From: Pseudacidovorax sp.
GTDB lineage: Bacteria; Pseudomonadota; Gammaproteobacteria; Burkholderiales; Burkholderiaceae_C
Length of the DNA: 64,000 bases
Assembly: GCF_017991995.1 (NCBI RefSeq)
Contig: NZ_JAGOPN010000007.1
Coordinates: 1-64,000, forward strand
Direction of reading: 5' to 3'
The notes below the pieces were generated by a model. It worked only from the letters and a program-made list of their open reading frames with translations, did not search any database and was not told the DNA's origin. The translations under genes were made by a program, and so were the position numbers. Positions 16,857 to 25,885 of the stretch are shown here, piece after piece; the stretch's first letter is position 1; the number at the start of each line of letters is the position of its first letter.

Positions 16857-17519
16857 ATGCCGACCATTCCAACCTCAACATCCGGCGCCCCCTCCAGCGA
16901 GCCTGACGCGGCCGCGGTCTATGTGCTGGCGGCGCATCCCCACTGGCGGGAATCCCGGGCCAACCGGCGCCTGCGCGACGCCGCCCTGGGTCTTCCACAC
17001 GTGCAGGTCAACGACCTGTACGCCACCTACCCCGACTACGCCATCGATGTGGCGACCGAGCAGCGGCGACTGGACGCCGCCGAGCTGGTGGTGCTGATGC
17101 ATCCGATCCAGTGGTACAGCATGCCGCCCCTGCAGAAGCTGTGGCTGGACGAGGTCCTGGGCTACGGCTGGGCGTACGGCCCCGGTGGCCATGCACTGCG
17201 CGGCAAGTCGATGTGGCTGGTGGCCAGCACCGGCGGCGCCCAGGACAGCTACCACCCCGCAGGCTACAACCGCTATTTCTTCGACGCCTTCCTGCCGCCC
17301 TACGAACAGACGGCGGCCCTGTGCGGCATGCGCTTCCTGCCGCCGCTGCTGCTGCACGATGCCCGGCGCGTGCCCGAGCCCGAACTCGCGGCGCATGTGG
17401 AGGTCTTCGCCCAGCGCCTGAGCAGCTATCCGGACTGGCCCGAACTGGCGGAGCTGGAGGACTGCCCCGAATGCCTGGTGCCTGCGGGCGACCGACCCCA
17501 GGCCCAGGGGGTGCGCTGA
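16857..17519 (+). CDS. KefF-like NAD(P)H-dependent oxidoreductase
   Basis: 220 residues, a flavodoxin-like fold. The conserved core is VYVLAAHPHWRESRANRRL, VNDLYATYPDY and HPIQWYSMPPLQKLWLDEV, followed by GYGWAYGPGG and LVASTGG, all typical of KefF/KefG/MdaB quinone reductases. The stop is two bases before the start of the Kef antiporter gene, the same arrangement as the kefF-kefC ancillary pair, so it probably activates that channel. An N-terminal 17-residue Ser/Pro tail is unusual. Start ATG 16857 chosen over 16800 because the family fold begins soon after. Confidence 0.9.
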   Translation: MPTIPTSTSGAPSSEPDAAAVYVLAAHPHWRESRANRRLRDAALGLPHVQVNDLYATYPDYAIDVATEQRRLDAAELVVLMHPIQWYSMPPLQKLWLDEVLGYGWAYGPGGHALRGKSMWLVASTGGAQDSYHPAGYNRYFFDAFLPPYEQTAALCGMRFLPPLLLHDARRVPEPELAAHVEVFAQRLSSYPDWPELAELEDCPECLVPAGDRPQAQGVR

Positions 17520-17521
17520 GC

Positions 17522-19387
17522 ATGGAACACGCACCCGCCTGGCTGACCAACAGCCTGATCTACCTCGGCGCCGCCGTGCTGGTCGTGCCGCTTTCGCGCG
17601 CGCTCGGCCTGGGCGCCATCATCGGCTACCTGGTGGCCGGCATCGCCATCGGCCCGGCCGGCCTCGGGCTGGTGTCCAGCGTCGAGGAGGTGCTGCACTT
17701 CGCCGAGTTCGGCGTGGTGCTGATGCTTTTCCTGGTGGGGCTGGAACTGGAGCCGCGCCGGCTCTGGCTGCTGCGCCGGCCCATCTTCGGCTGGGGCAGC
17801 GCCCAGGTGCTGGGCTGCGCCGTGGTGCTCTTCGCGGTGGGTTGCGCGGCCGGCGCGCCCTGGCGGGTGTCACTGGTGGCGGCGCTGGGGCTGGCGCTCT
17901 CCTCCACGGCCATCGCGCTGCAGGTCTTCGGCGAGCGCAAGCTGCTCAAGACGGCCAGCGGCCAGGCGGGTTTCTCGATCCTGCTGTTCCAGGACGTCGC
18001 CGCCATTCCCATCCTGGCCTTGCTGCCGGTGCTGGCCAGCGGACCGGCCGACGCGCCGCTGGACGCCACGGCCCGCGCGCTCGAAGCCGCCAAGATCATC
18101 GGCGTGGTGGGGGGCATCGTGCTGGGCGGCCGGCTGGCGCTGCGGCCGATCCTGCGCTGGATCGCCCGCAGCAACACGCCCGAGATCTTCACCGCGGCCT
18201 CGCTGCTGCTGGTGGTGGCCATCGCGGCGCTGATGCAGTTCGTGGGCCTGTCGATGGCGCTGGGCGCCTTCCTGGCCGGCGTGCTGCTGGCCGAGAGCGA
18301 ATACCGCCGTGAGCTGGAGACCGACATCGAGCCTTTCAAGGGCCTGCTGCTTGGCCTGTTCTTCATCGCCGTGGGCATGAGCATCGACTTCCGCGTGCTG
18401 CTGGCCCAGCCGCTGCTGATGGCCGCGCTGGTGGTGGGCTTCATGGCGCTCAAGTTCGGCGTGATCCTGGGGCTGGCGCGCGCCATGGGGCTGCCGGCGC
18501 GCGAGCGGCCGGTGTTCACGCTGCTGCTGGCGCAGGGTGGCGAGTTCGCCTTCGTCGTCTTCCAGGCGGCCGTCGGCGCGCAGGTGCTGGCGCCCGAAAC
18601 CTCGTCGCTGCTGATCGGCGCGGTGGCGCTGTCGATGCTGCTGTCGCCGCTGCTGCTGGTGCTCTTCGACCGCCTCATTCCCGACCCGCAGATCCGGGCG
18701 CAGGTGGAGGAGATCTCCGAGCCGCAGGAAGCGCAGGTGCTGATCTGCGGCTTCGGCCGCTACGGCCAGATCGTCGGACGCGTGCTGCTGTCGCAGGGCA
18801 TGCCGGTGACGGTGCTGGACCATGATCCCGACACGGTGCAAGGCCTGCGGGAGTTCGGTTTCCGCGTGTTCTATGGCGACGCGACGCGACTCGATCTGCT
18901 GCGCATCGCAGGCGCCGGCCAGGCCCGTGCCATCGTAGTGGCGGTGGACGAGGTGGCCACCTGCCTGGCCATCGTCGACCTGGTGCGGGAGCACTTTCCG
19001 CAGGCCGAGATCATCGCCCGCGCCCGCAACCTGGGGCACTACTACCAGTTGCGCGACCGCGGCATCACCCTGGCCGAACGCGAGCTGTTCGAGTCGTCGC
19101 TTCGCAGTGCGCGCTCGGTGCTGGAGACGCTGGGCTGGCCCGCGCACGAGGCCAGTGAGGCGGCGATGCAGTTCCGCCTGCGCAACATGCGCATCGCGGA
19201 AGACAGCTATCCGCACTACAAGGACCGCAAAAAACTCATTGCGGTGGCCAAGGAAGGCCGTCAGCAGTTCGAGGAACAGATGGCCCGTGAGCGCGAGGAG
19301 CGCCGACGGGCCCGCGACTCGTGGGGCGTGCGGCACGAGGCCCAAGGCGGCGCGACGCAGCAGGCCGGCAGCGCCGACCGGCCGTGA
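17522..19387 (+). CDS. Kef-type potassium:proton antiporter with RCK domain
   Basis: 621 residues: about twelve membrane helices of the CPA2 exchanger type in the first 380 residues (GLGAIIGYLVAGIAIGP, VGLELEP, LLFQDVAAIPILALLP, MALGAFLAGVLLAES), then a cytosolic RCK_N Rossmann domain (VLICGFGRYGQIVGRVLL, FYGDATRLDLLRIAGA). The charged C-terminal tail after about residue 560 is helical and rich in Arg/Glu. In KefB/KefC, electrophile-glutathione adducts open the channel to acidify the cell; here the neighbouring KefF-like protein supports the same system. A KefB versus KefC label cannot be decided. Confidence 0.93.
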   Translation: MEHAPAWLTNSLIYLGAAVLVVPLSRALGLGAIIGYLVAGIAIGPAGLGLVSSVEEVLHFAEFGVVLMLFLVGLELEPRRLWLLRRPIFGWGSAQVLGCAVVLFAVGCAAGAPWRVSLVAALGLALSSTAIALQVFGERKLLKTASGQAGFSILLFQDVAAIPILALLPVLASGPADAPLDATARALEAAKIIGVVGGIVLGGRLALRPILRWIARSNTPEIFTAASLLLVVAIAALMQFVGLSMALGAFLAGVLLAESEYRRELETDIEPFKGLLLGLFFIAVGMSIDFRVLLAQPLLMAALVVGFMALKFGVILGLARAMGLPARERPVFTLLLAQGGEFAFVVFQAAVGAQVLAPETSSLLIGAVALSMLLSPLLLVLFDRLIPDPQIRAQVEEISEPQEAQVLICGFGRYGQIVGRVLLSQGMPVTVLDHDPDTVQGLREFGFRVFYGDATRLDLLRIAGAGQARAIVVAVDEVATCLAIVDLVREHFPQAEIIARARNLGHYYQLRDRGITLAERELFESSLRSARSVLETLGWPAHEASEAAMQFRLRNMRIAEDSYPHYKDRKKLIAVAKEGRQQFEEQMAREREERRRARDSWGVRHEAQGGATQQAGSADRP

Positions 19388-19399
19388 CGCGCCTGCCGA

Positions 19400-20263
19400 T
19401 CACTTCAGCCCGAGCAGACGCACCGCGTTGTCCTTCAGGATGCCCGGCATCACCTCCGGCTTGAAGCCGGCCTCCTGGAAGTCCTTCATCCACCGGTCGG
19501 GCGTGATCAACGGATAGTCGCTGCCGAACAGGATGCGGTCCTTCAGCAGCGTGTTGGCGTACTGCACCAGCTGCTTCGGAAAATACTTGGGGCTCCAGCC
19601 CGACAGGTCGATCCAGACATTGGGCTTGTGCGTGGCCACCGACAGCGCCTCGTCCTGCCACGGAAAGCTGGGATGGGCCATGATGATCTGCATGTCCGGG
19701 AAGTCGATGGCGACGTCGTCCAGGTGCATCGGGTTGCTGTACTCCAGCCGCAGTCCGCCGCCGCAGCGCATGCCCGAGCCGATGCCACTGTGACCGGTGT
19801 GAAAGATGGCCGGCAGCTTGTGCTCGGCAATCACCTCGTACAGCGGCCAGGCCATGCGGTCGTAGGGGTGGAAGCCCTGGACCGTCGGATGGAACTTGAA
19901 GCCCTTGACGCCATGCTCCTCGATCAGCCGGCGCACCTCGCGCGCCCCCATCTTGCCCTTGTGCGGATCGACGCTGCCGAAGGCGATCATGATGTCGCTG
20001 TTCTTCTGCGCCGCCTCGGCGATCTCCTCGTTCGGGATGCGGCGGCGGCCCAGGTTGGACTCGCTGTCCACGCCGAACATCACCAGCCCGATCTTGCGCT
20101 CGCGGTAGTAGTCGATGCTCTCCTGGATGGTGGGGCGGCGGCTGGAGCGGAAGTACTTGTCCGCCGCGCGGTCGTATTCCTCGCCGTAGTTGTCGAAGGG
20201 GTTCCAGCAGCTGATCTCGGCGTGGGTGTGGATGTCGATGGCGCTGAGGTTCGCGATGTCCAT
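19400..20263 (-). CDS. Amidohydrolase-2 family metal-dependent hydrolase or decarboxylase
   Basis: 287 residues, TIM barrel. Metal-ligand motifs of the amidohydrolase-2 family: IDIHTHAE (HxH near the N-terminus), GFKFHP, FHTGHSG and FGSDYPLITPDRWM (metal Asp). Relatives act on aromatic acids, for example gamma-resorcylate decarboxylase and aminocarboxymuconate-semialdehyde decarboxylase. It is divergent from the crotonase/CoA-ligase operon and shares its promoter region, so it is likely part of the same aromatic pathway. The exact substrate is unknown. Confidence 0.85.
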   Translation of the reverse strand: MDIANLSAIDIHTHAEISCWNPFDNYGEEYDRAADKYFRSSRRPTIQESIDYYRERKIGLVMFGVDSESNLGRRRIPNEEIAEAAQKNSDIMIAFGSVDPHKGKMGAREVRRLIEEHGVKGFKFHPTVQGFHPYDRMAWPLYEVIAEHKLPAIFHTGHSGIGSGMRCGGGLRLEYSNPMHLDDVAIDFPDMQIIMAHPSFPWQDEALSVATHKPNVWIDLSGWSPKYFPKQLVQYANTLLKDRILFGSDYPLITPDRWMKDFQEAGFKPEVMPGILKDNAVRLLGLK

Positions 20264-20314
20264 GAGGCGCGTCTCCGTTCGGGTAAGTACTGATGAGTTG
20301 GCCGTTCAGGGCCG

Positions 20315-20351
20315 TTGAATTGATTATTTTGGATAACCATAATCGATCCAA
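20315..20351. promoter_or_regulatory. Overlapping divergent promoters with MarR-type operator
   Basis: Plus strand: TTGAAT (20315-20320), 17 bases, CATAAT (20338-20343), serving the crotonase operon. Minus strand: TTGGAT (20351-20346), 17 bases, AATAAT (20328-20323), serving the amidohydrolase gene. Two perfect inverted repeats overlap both: GATTAT-N11-ATAATC (20322-20344) and TTGGAT-N11-ATCCAA (20329-20351). This is the geometry of a MarR-family operator blocking both promoters, and a marR gene ends the cluster. The regulator-operator link is inferred. Confidence 0.7.
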
Positions 20352-20366
20352 CTTCCGAACGCAATC

Positions 20367-21140
20367 ATGACTCATCAGGACCTCAGCCTCGACATCCAGG
20401 GCGACATCGCCATCGTCCGCCTCACGCGCCCTGCCAAGCGCAACGCGCTCAACGACGGCCTCATCCTGGCGCTGCGCAATACCTTCGAGAGCCTGCCCGA
20501 CACCGTGCGTGCGGCCGTGATCGACGGAGAAGGTCCGCACTTCTGCGCCGGCCTCGACCTGTCCGAAATCAGCGAGCGCGATGCCGGTGGCGGCCTGCGC
20601 CATTCCCGCATGTGGCATGCCGCGCTGGAGCTGGTGCAGCACGGCCCCGTGCCCGTCGTCGCGGCGCTGCACGGCGCCGTGGTGGGTGGCGGCCTGGAAC
20701 TGGCCAGCGCCTGCCACATCCGCGTGGCCGATGCCAGCACCTTCTACGCGCTGCCCGAAGGCACGCGCGGCATCTTCGTGGGCGGCGGCGGCTCGGTGCG
20801 CATCCCGCGCCTGATCGGGGTGGCCCGCATGACCGACATGATGATGACCGGCCGCGTCTACAACGCCGAGGACGGCGAGCGCGCCGGCTTCGCGCAGTAC
20901 CTGGTGCCCGAAGGTGCCGCGCTGGACAAGGCTGTCGAGCTGGCCCGCCGCATCGCCACCAACGCGCCGCTGACCAACTATGCGCTCATGCACGCCCTGC
21001 CCCGCATCGCCGAGCAGAACGCCGACCACGGTTTCTTCACCGAGGCCTTGATGTCCGGCATCGTGCAGGACGCGCCCGAGGCCAAGGCCCGCGTGCGCGC
21101 CTTCCTCGAAGGCAAGGCCGCCAAGGTCAGCAAGGGCTGA
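20367..21140 (+). CDS. Crotonase / enoyl-CoA hydratase family protein
   Basis: 257 residues, crotonase fold. The oxyanion-hole segments are visible: IDGEGPHFCAGLDLSE and ALHGAVVGGGLELASACHIRV, followed by YALPEGTRGIFVGGGGSVRIPRLIG with the possible catalytic Glu. It should hydrate (or hydrate and cleave) an enoyl-CoA, plausibly the hydroxycinnamoyl-CoA produced by the downstream ligase. No vanillin dehydrogenase follows, so direct feruloyl-CoA hydratase-lyase action is not proven. First gene of the plus-strand operon, 26 bases before the ligase gene. Confidence 0.88.
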   Translation: MTHQDLSLDIQGDIAIVRLTRPAKRNALNDGLILALRNTFESLPDTVRAAVIDGEGPHFCAGLDLSEISERDAGGGLRHSRMWHAALELVQHGPVPVVAALHGAVVGGGLELASACHIRVADASTFYALPEGTRGIFVGGGGSVRIPRLIGVARMTDMMMTGRVYNAEDGERAGFAQYLVPEGAALDKAVELARRIATNAPLTNYALMHALPRIAEQNADHGFFTEALMSGIVQDAPEAKARVRAFLEGKAAKVSKG

Positions 21141-21165
21141 GGCCCAGGCACCGGAGGACAAGAAC

Positions 21166-23064
21166 ATGCTGGAGACACTCGACATGCCCGCAGCCCAAAC
21201 TGCAGCGCCCGCCGCCCGCTACCGCGCGCTCGAATTCGGCATCACCCGCGCCGTGCTGCGCGAGGCCGAAGGCGGCGTGCAATACCTGCAGGCCGACAAG
21301 CCGCTGGGCCACCATGCCCACCGCATGACGGACCGCCTGGTGTACTGGGCCGCCATGGCGCCCGACCGGACCTTCGTGGCCCGCCGCGCGCGCAATGCCG
21401 ACGGCAGCACCGGCGACTGGATCCGCATCAGCTATCGCGAGGCACTGGCCAAGGTCCGTGCCATCGGCCAGGCGCTGCTGGACCGCGGCCTGAGCGAAGA
21501 CCGGCCGGTCGCCATCCTCAGCGAGAACAGCATCGAGCACCTGCTGCTGGCGCTGGGCGCACTCTATGTCGGCATTCCGCACTGCCCGGTGTCGCCGCCC
21601 TACTCGCTGGTCAGCAAGGACTACGACAAGCTGCGCCATGTGATCGGCACGCTCACGCCCGGACTGGTGTTCGCCAGCGATACGCGCTACGCCGCCGCCA
21701 TCGCCGCCGTGGTGCCGGCCGACACCGAGGTGGTGCTGGGCGGCGGCGCGCTGGAAGGCCGCACGGTCACGCCGCTGTCGCAGCTGCTGGCCACCGAGCC
21801 CACCTCTGCCGTCGAGGCGGCCATGCACGGCACGCACCCGGGCACCATCACCAAGTTCCTGTTCACTTCGGGCTCCACCAAGAACCCCAAGGCGGTCATC
21901 AACACGCACCGCATGTGGTGCGCCAACCAGCAGCAGCTGCGCGCCTCCATCCCCGCGCTGGGCGAGGAGCCGCCGGTGCTGGTCGACTGGCTGCCCTGGA
22001 ACCACACCTTCGGCGGCAACCACAACGTCGGCATCGTGCTGGACAACGGCGGCACGCTGTACATCGACGACGGCAAGCCCACGCCCGCAGGCATCGCCGA
22101 AACGCTGCGCAACCTGCGCGAGATCGCGCCCACGGTCTACTTCAACGTGCCCACCGGCTTCGAGTACATCGCCAACGCGATGGAGGAAGACCCGGTGCTG
22201 CGCAAGAAGCTGCTGTCGCGCTGCCGCATGTTCTTCTACGCCGGCGCCGCGCTGCCGCAAGCCGTGTGGGACCAGCTTCACCGCCTGCAGGAGGCCGAGA
22301 TCGGCGAACGGCTGGTGATGGGCACGGGCCTGGGCATGACCGAGTCCGGCCCCTTCGGCCTGTACATCACCCGTCCCGAAGTGCGCACCGGCGACCTGGG
22401 CCTGCCCACCGCAGGCATGGAGATCAAGCTGGTGCCCACCGACGGCAAGATCGAGATCCGCTACCGCGGTCCCAACGTCACGCCCGGCTACTGGCGCATG
22501 CCCGAGGCCACGCACGAGGCCTTCGACGAGGAAGGCTTCTTCAAGACGGGTGATGCCGTCACCTGGATCGACCCCGAAAACATCCACCTGGGCCTGCGCT
22601 TCGACGGCCGCATCGCCGAGGACTTCAAGCTGGCCACCGGCACCTTCGTGAGCGTGGGCCCGCTGCGCGCCAAGGTGATCGCGTTCGGCGCGCCCTATGT
22701 GCAGGACGTGGTGCTCACCGGCATCAACCTGAAGGAAGTGGGGGCGCTGATCTTCCCGACCCAGGCGGTGCGCGAGCTGGCTCCCTCGCTGCCGGGCGAT
22801 GCACCGCTGAAGTCGGTGCTGGAGCATCCGGAGGTTCAGCTGCACTTCCAGAAGGTGATCGACCGCCTGGCCGGCGACGCCACGGGCAGTGCCAACCGCA
22901 TCGCCCGGGCCGCGCTGGTGGCAGAGCCGCCCTCCATCGACAAGGGCGAGATCACCGACAAGGGCTCAATCAACCAGCGCGCCGTGCTCAAGCACCGCGA
23001 CGCCGCCGTGCAGGCCCTGCACGCCGACACGCTGCCTTTCACCATCAAGCCCCAGTGGCAGTAG
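21166..23064 (+). CDS. Feruloyl-CoA synthase-like AMP-binding acyl-CoA ligase
   Basis: 632 residues, adenylate-forming ligase. Motifs: nucleotide loop LFTSGSTKNPKAVI (near residue 233), VDWLPWNHTFGGNHN, GTGLGMTESGPFG, GYWRMPEATHEAFDEEGFFKTGD and a C-terminal LRFDGRIAEDFKL, which replaces the usual GRxKD lysine hinge as in feruloyl-CoA synthases. These activate ferulate or a related hydroxycinnamic acid to its CoA thioester. Good GGAGGA ribosome site before ATG. Followed by a GC-run palindromic repeat, then the SDR gene of the same direction. Confidence 0.88.
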   Translation: MLETLDMPAAQTAAPAARYRALEFGITRAVLREAEGGVQYLQADKPLGHHAHRMTDRLVYWAAMAPDRTFVARRARNADGSTGDWIRISYREALAKVRAIGQALLDRGLSEDRPVAILSENSIEHLLLALGALYVGIPHCPVSPPYSLVSKDYDKLRHVIGTLTPGLVFASDTRYAAAIAAVVPADTEVVLGGGALEGRTVTPLSQLLATEPTSAVEAAMHGTHPGTITKFLFTSGSTKNPKAVINTHRMWCANQQQLRASIPALGEEPPVLVDWLPWNHTFGGNHNVGIVLDNGGTLYIDDGKPTPAGIAETLRNLREIAPTVYFNVPTGFEYIANAMEEDPVLRKKLLSRCRMFFYAGAALPQAVWDQLHRLQEAEIGERLVMGTGLGMTESGPFGLYITRPEVRTGDLGLPTAGMEIKLVPTDGKIEIRYRGPNVTPGYWRMPEATHEAFDEEGFFKTGDAVTWIDPENIHLGLRFDGRIAEDFKLATGTFVSVGPLRAKVIAFGAPYVQDVVLTGINLKEVGALIFPTQAVRELAPSLPGDAPLKSVLEHPEVQLHFQKVIDRLAGDATGSANRIARAALVAEPPSIDKGEITDKGSINQRAVLKHRDAAVQALHADTLPFTIKPQWQ

Positions 23065-23071
23065 CCATTGG

Positions 23072-23181
23072 CTCCCTCCCCCACTGGGGGAGGGCTGGGG
23101 TGGGGGCCTGCGGCGGTCGAAAAGCTGCAACGCATCCAGCGCCCAGGGCCCCCATCCCCACCTTCCCCAAAAGGGGGAAGG
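23072..23181. repeat. Inverted pair of G/C-run palindromic repeats
   Basis: Left copy 23072-23107 (CTCCCTCCCCC-ACTG-GGGGAGGG then CTGGGGTGGGGGCC) and right copy 23147-23181 (GGCCCCCATCCCC then ACCTTCCCC-AAAA-GGGGGAAGG) are reverse complements of each other with a few changes, about 40 bases apart. Each half contains its own hairpin. It looks like a BIME-type pair of REP-like palindromes located in the gap between the CoA ligase and SDR genes; it may also stabilise or attenuate mRNA. Confidence 0.7.
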
Positions 23182-23208
23182 TGCAAGACCCGACAAGGAG
23201 ATGAAGTC

Positions 23209-23973
23209 ATGAAGATCGAAGGACAAAGCGCACTCGTCACCGGTGGCGCCTCCGGACTGGGCGAAGCCACGGCCCGCGAACTCGCCCGGCTGGGTGCCCG
23301 GGTGGCGGTGCTGGACCGCAATCTCGATCAGGCGAAGAAGGTCGCCGCCGACATCGGCGGCACGGCCTTCGCCTGCGACATCACCGACACGGCGAGCGTC
23401 GACGCGGCCCTGAGCGCCGCGGCCGAAGCCCACGGCCCGGCCCGCATCCTGATGAACGTGGCCGGCATCGGCAGCGCCAAGCGGATCGTCGGCAAGGACG
23501 GCAGTGCCGCCCCGCTGGAGGACTTCGCGCGCGTCATCCAGGTCAACCTGATCGGCACCTACAACGTGAGCCGTCTTTTCGCGGCCCGCTGCGCGAAGCT
23601 GGAAGCGCTCGAAGGCGGCGAGCGCGGCGTGATGATGTTCACCGCCTCGGTGGCTGCCTTCGATGGCCAGGTGGGCCAGCAGGCCTACAGCGCCTCCAAG
23701 GGCGGTCTGGTCGGCATGACGCTGCCCATGGCGCGCGACCTTGCGCAGCACGGCATCCGCGTTTGCACCGTGGCGCCCGGCATCTTCGCGACGCCCCTCC
23801 TGCTGGAACTGCCCGAGCCGGTGCAGCAGTCGCTGGCGGCCGCCATCCCCTTCCCCCCCCGTCTGGGCAAGCCCTCGGAATTCGCCGAGCTGGCCTGCCA
23901 CATCGTGACCAACGGCCACCTCAATGGCGAGGTGATCCGGCTGGACGGCGCGCTGCGCATGGCGCCGCGCTGA
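23209..23973 (+). CDS. Short-chain dehydrogenase, 3-hydroxyacyl-CoA dehydrogenase type II-like
   Basis: 254 residues. Rossmann NAD-binding GGASGLGEATA at about residues 12-22, NVAGIGSA, catalytic Ser in FTASVAAF and YSASKGG (Tyr-x-x-x-Lys). The sequence around PGIFATPLL and LGKPSEFAELACHIV matches HSD10-like 3-hydroxyacyl-CoA dehydrogenases. It would oxidise the 3-hydroxyacyl-CoA made by the crotonase, consistent with beta-oxidative shortening of a phenylpropenoid side chain. AAGGAG lies 9 bases before ATG. A terminator hairpin follows the stop. Confidence 0.87.
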   Translation: MKIEGQSALVTGGASGLGEATARELARLGARVAVLDRNLDQAKKVAADIGGTAFACDITDTASVDAALSAAAEAHGPARILMNVAGIGSAKRIVGKDGSAAPLEDFARVIQVNLIGTYNVSRLFAARCAKLEALEGGERGVMMFTASVAAFDGQVGQQAYSASKGGLVGMTLPMARDLAQHGIRVCTVAPGIFATPLLLELPEPVQQSLAAAIPFPPRLGKPSEFAELACHIVTNGHLNGEVIRLDGALRMAPR

Positions 23974-23979
23974 CCCCCG

Positions 23980-24003
23980 GAGCGGCCGAGGGGCCGCTCT
24001 TTC
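23980..24003 (+). terminator. Rho-independent terminator after the SDR gene
   Basis: Perfect 8-bp stem GAGCGGCC / GGCCGCTC with GAGG loop and a short T-rich tail (TTT), starting 7 bases after the SDR stop codon. It splits the catabolic cluster into at least two transcription units. Confidence 0.75.
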
Positions 24004-24045
24004 CTTGTGCGAGACCTTCACGAAGAACCACCACGGAGACACACC

Positions 24046-25851
24046 ATGAAGAAGGAAGACGGCAAGACTTTCGCGCTGCGGGCCCTGGCGGCCGCCGCAC
24101 CCCTCGCGCTGCTGGCGGCCTGCGGCGGCTCGGGCAACGACAACAACCAGAACGCCGCGCTGGCGGCGGCGCTGATCGCCGCCAACCGGCCCGCGCCTGC
24201 ACCCGCCCCTGCGCCGGCGCCCGCACCGGCGCCTGCAGTCGAGACCATCCCGCAGCTGTCGGCCGCGGTGGGCGCATCGCTGCAGTCGTGCACCGATCTA
24301 GCCACGCGCATCAGCTTCGCCAACACCACCATCGCGTCTTCGACGCTGGTCGCGGCCGGCACGCTCAAGGTGGCCGGCACCGATGTGCCCGAGCACTGCC
24401 TGGTCACCGGCAGCATGTTCCCCCGCACCAGCAGCGTGGACGGCAAGAACTATGCGATCAAGTTCGAGATGCGCCTGCCGCGCGCCTGGAACGGTCGCTT
24501 CTTCTACCAGGGCAACGGCGGCCTGGACGGCAGCGTCGTGACCGCCACCGGCACGCTGGGCGGCGGACCGCTGACGGGCGCCCTCTCCACCGGCTTCGCG
24601 GTGCTCAGTTCCGACGCCGGCCACGACGGCAGCCTGGGCGCCACCTTCGGCATTGACCCCCAGGCGCGCCTGGACTACGGCTACCAGGCCGTGGCCAAGC
24701 TCACGCCCATGGCCAAGAGTGCCATCCAGACCGCCTACGGCAAGGGCCCCGACCGCTCGTACTTCGGCGGCTGCTCCAACGGCGGCCGCCACGCCATGGT
24801 CGCGGCCTCGCGCTATGCCGACCAGTACGACGGCATCATTGCCGGCGACCCCGGCACCCGCCTGCCGCTGGCGGCCACCGCCAACATCGCCGGCGCCCAG
24901 ACCTATGCCACGCTGGCGACCACGCCGGGCGACCTGAGCACGGCCTTCACCCAGGCCGAGCGCACGCTGGTCACCAAGGCCGTGCTCGCCCAGTGCGACG
25001 GCCTGGACGGTGCCGCCGACGGCATGGTGCAGGACACCGCAGCCTGCCAGGCCGCCTTCGACATCAACCGCGACGTGCCCACCTGCGCCACCACGCGCAA
25101 CGGCACCTGCCTCTCCGCCGACCAGAAGGCCAAGATCGACAAGCTGTTCAAGGGCGCCACCACCAACAGCGGCACGCGCATCTACAGCAGCTTCCCCTAC
25201 GACGCGGGCCTGGACACGGGCGGCTGGTCGTTCTGGAAGTTCACCGTGCCGCTGATCCTCGACTCCGGCTCCGTCGGCCTGGTCTTCCAGTCGCCGCCGG
25301 AAGACCCGAGCTTCAACGGCCCGAGCTTCGCGCTCAGCACCAACCTGGACACCATCCTGGCCAAGGTGACCGGCACCTCGGGCATCTACACCGAGAACAG
25401 CATCTCCTTCATGACGCCGCCCAACTACGGCAAGCTGCCGGCGCTCAAGAAGCGCGGCGCCAAGCTGATGGTCTACCACGGCACGGCCGACCCGATCTTC
25501 AGCAGCGACGACTCGGTCGACTGGTACCAGCAACTGCAAAAGGACAACGGCGGCGACGCCTCCAACTTCGCGCGGCTGTACCTGATCCCCGGCATGAACC
25601 ATTGCTCAGGCGGCCCCGCCACCGACCAGTTCGACATGCTCAGCGCCATGGTCAAGTGGGTGGAGCAAGGCCAGGCCCCTGACCGCGTGGTGGCCAGCGC
25701 CCGCGGCACCGGCAATGCCGGTGGCGCCAACACCGACCTGCCGGCGACCTGGTCCGCCACCCGCACCCGGCCGCTGTGCCCCTATCCGAAGGTCGCCCGC
25801 TACAACGGCACGGGCAGCCTGGAGGACGCGGCCAACTTCAGCTGCCGCTGA
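24046..25851 (+). CDS. Tannase/feruloyl esterase family lipoprotein (first copy)
   Basis: 601 residues. Lipobox LLAAC after a signal peptide, followed by an Ala/Pro linker (PAPAPAPAP) that may act as a spacer from the membrane. The alpha/beta hydrolase belongs to the tannase family: GGCSNGGRHAM with Cys243-Ser244, Asp482 in HGTADPIFSSDD and His519-Cys520 in MNHCSGGP, the CS-D-HC arrangement in which a disulfide joins the residues next to Ser and His. It should hydrolyse phenolic esters outside the cytoplasmic membrane. A second copy lies at 26945-28639. Start chosen at the signal peptide, not the upstream in-frame ATG. Confidence 0.92.
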   Translation: MKKEDGKTFALRALAAAAPLALLAACGGSGNDNNQNAALAAALIAANRPAPAPAPAPAPAPAPAVETIPQLSAAVGASLQSCTDLATRISFANTTIASSTLVAAGTLKVAGTDVPEHCLVTGSMFPRTSSVDGKNYAIKFEMRLPRAWNGRFFYQGNGGLDGSVVTATGTLGGGPLTGALSTGFAVLSSDAGHDGSLGATFGIDPQARLDYGYQAVAKLTPMAKSAIQTAYGKGPDRSYFGGCSNGGRHAMVAASRYADQYDGIIAGDPGTRLPLAATANIAGAQTYATLATTPGDLSTAFTQAERTLVTKAVLAQCDGLDGAADGMVQDTAACQAAFDINRDVPTCATTRNGTCLSADQKAKIDKLFKGATTNSGTRIYSSFPYDAGLDTGGWSFWKFTVPLILDSGSVGLVFQSPPEDPSFNGPSFALSTNLDTILAKVTGTSGIYTENSISFMTPPNYGKLPALKKRGAKLMVYHGTADPIFSSDDSVDWYQQLQKDNGGDASNFARLYLIPGMNHCSGGPATDQFDMLSAMVKWVEQGQAPDRVVASARGTGNAGGANTDLPATWSATRTRPLCPYPKVARYNGTGSLEDAANFSCR

Positions 25852-25885
25852 CCCCGTTTTCTTCCTTCGCTCTCCGGAGACATCC

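Noticed and set aside
20641-21327. Arg/Ala-rich alternative frames inside the crotonase and other genes
   Set aside because: Composition typical of shifted reading in GC-rich DNA; no motif, no ribosome site.
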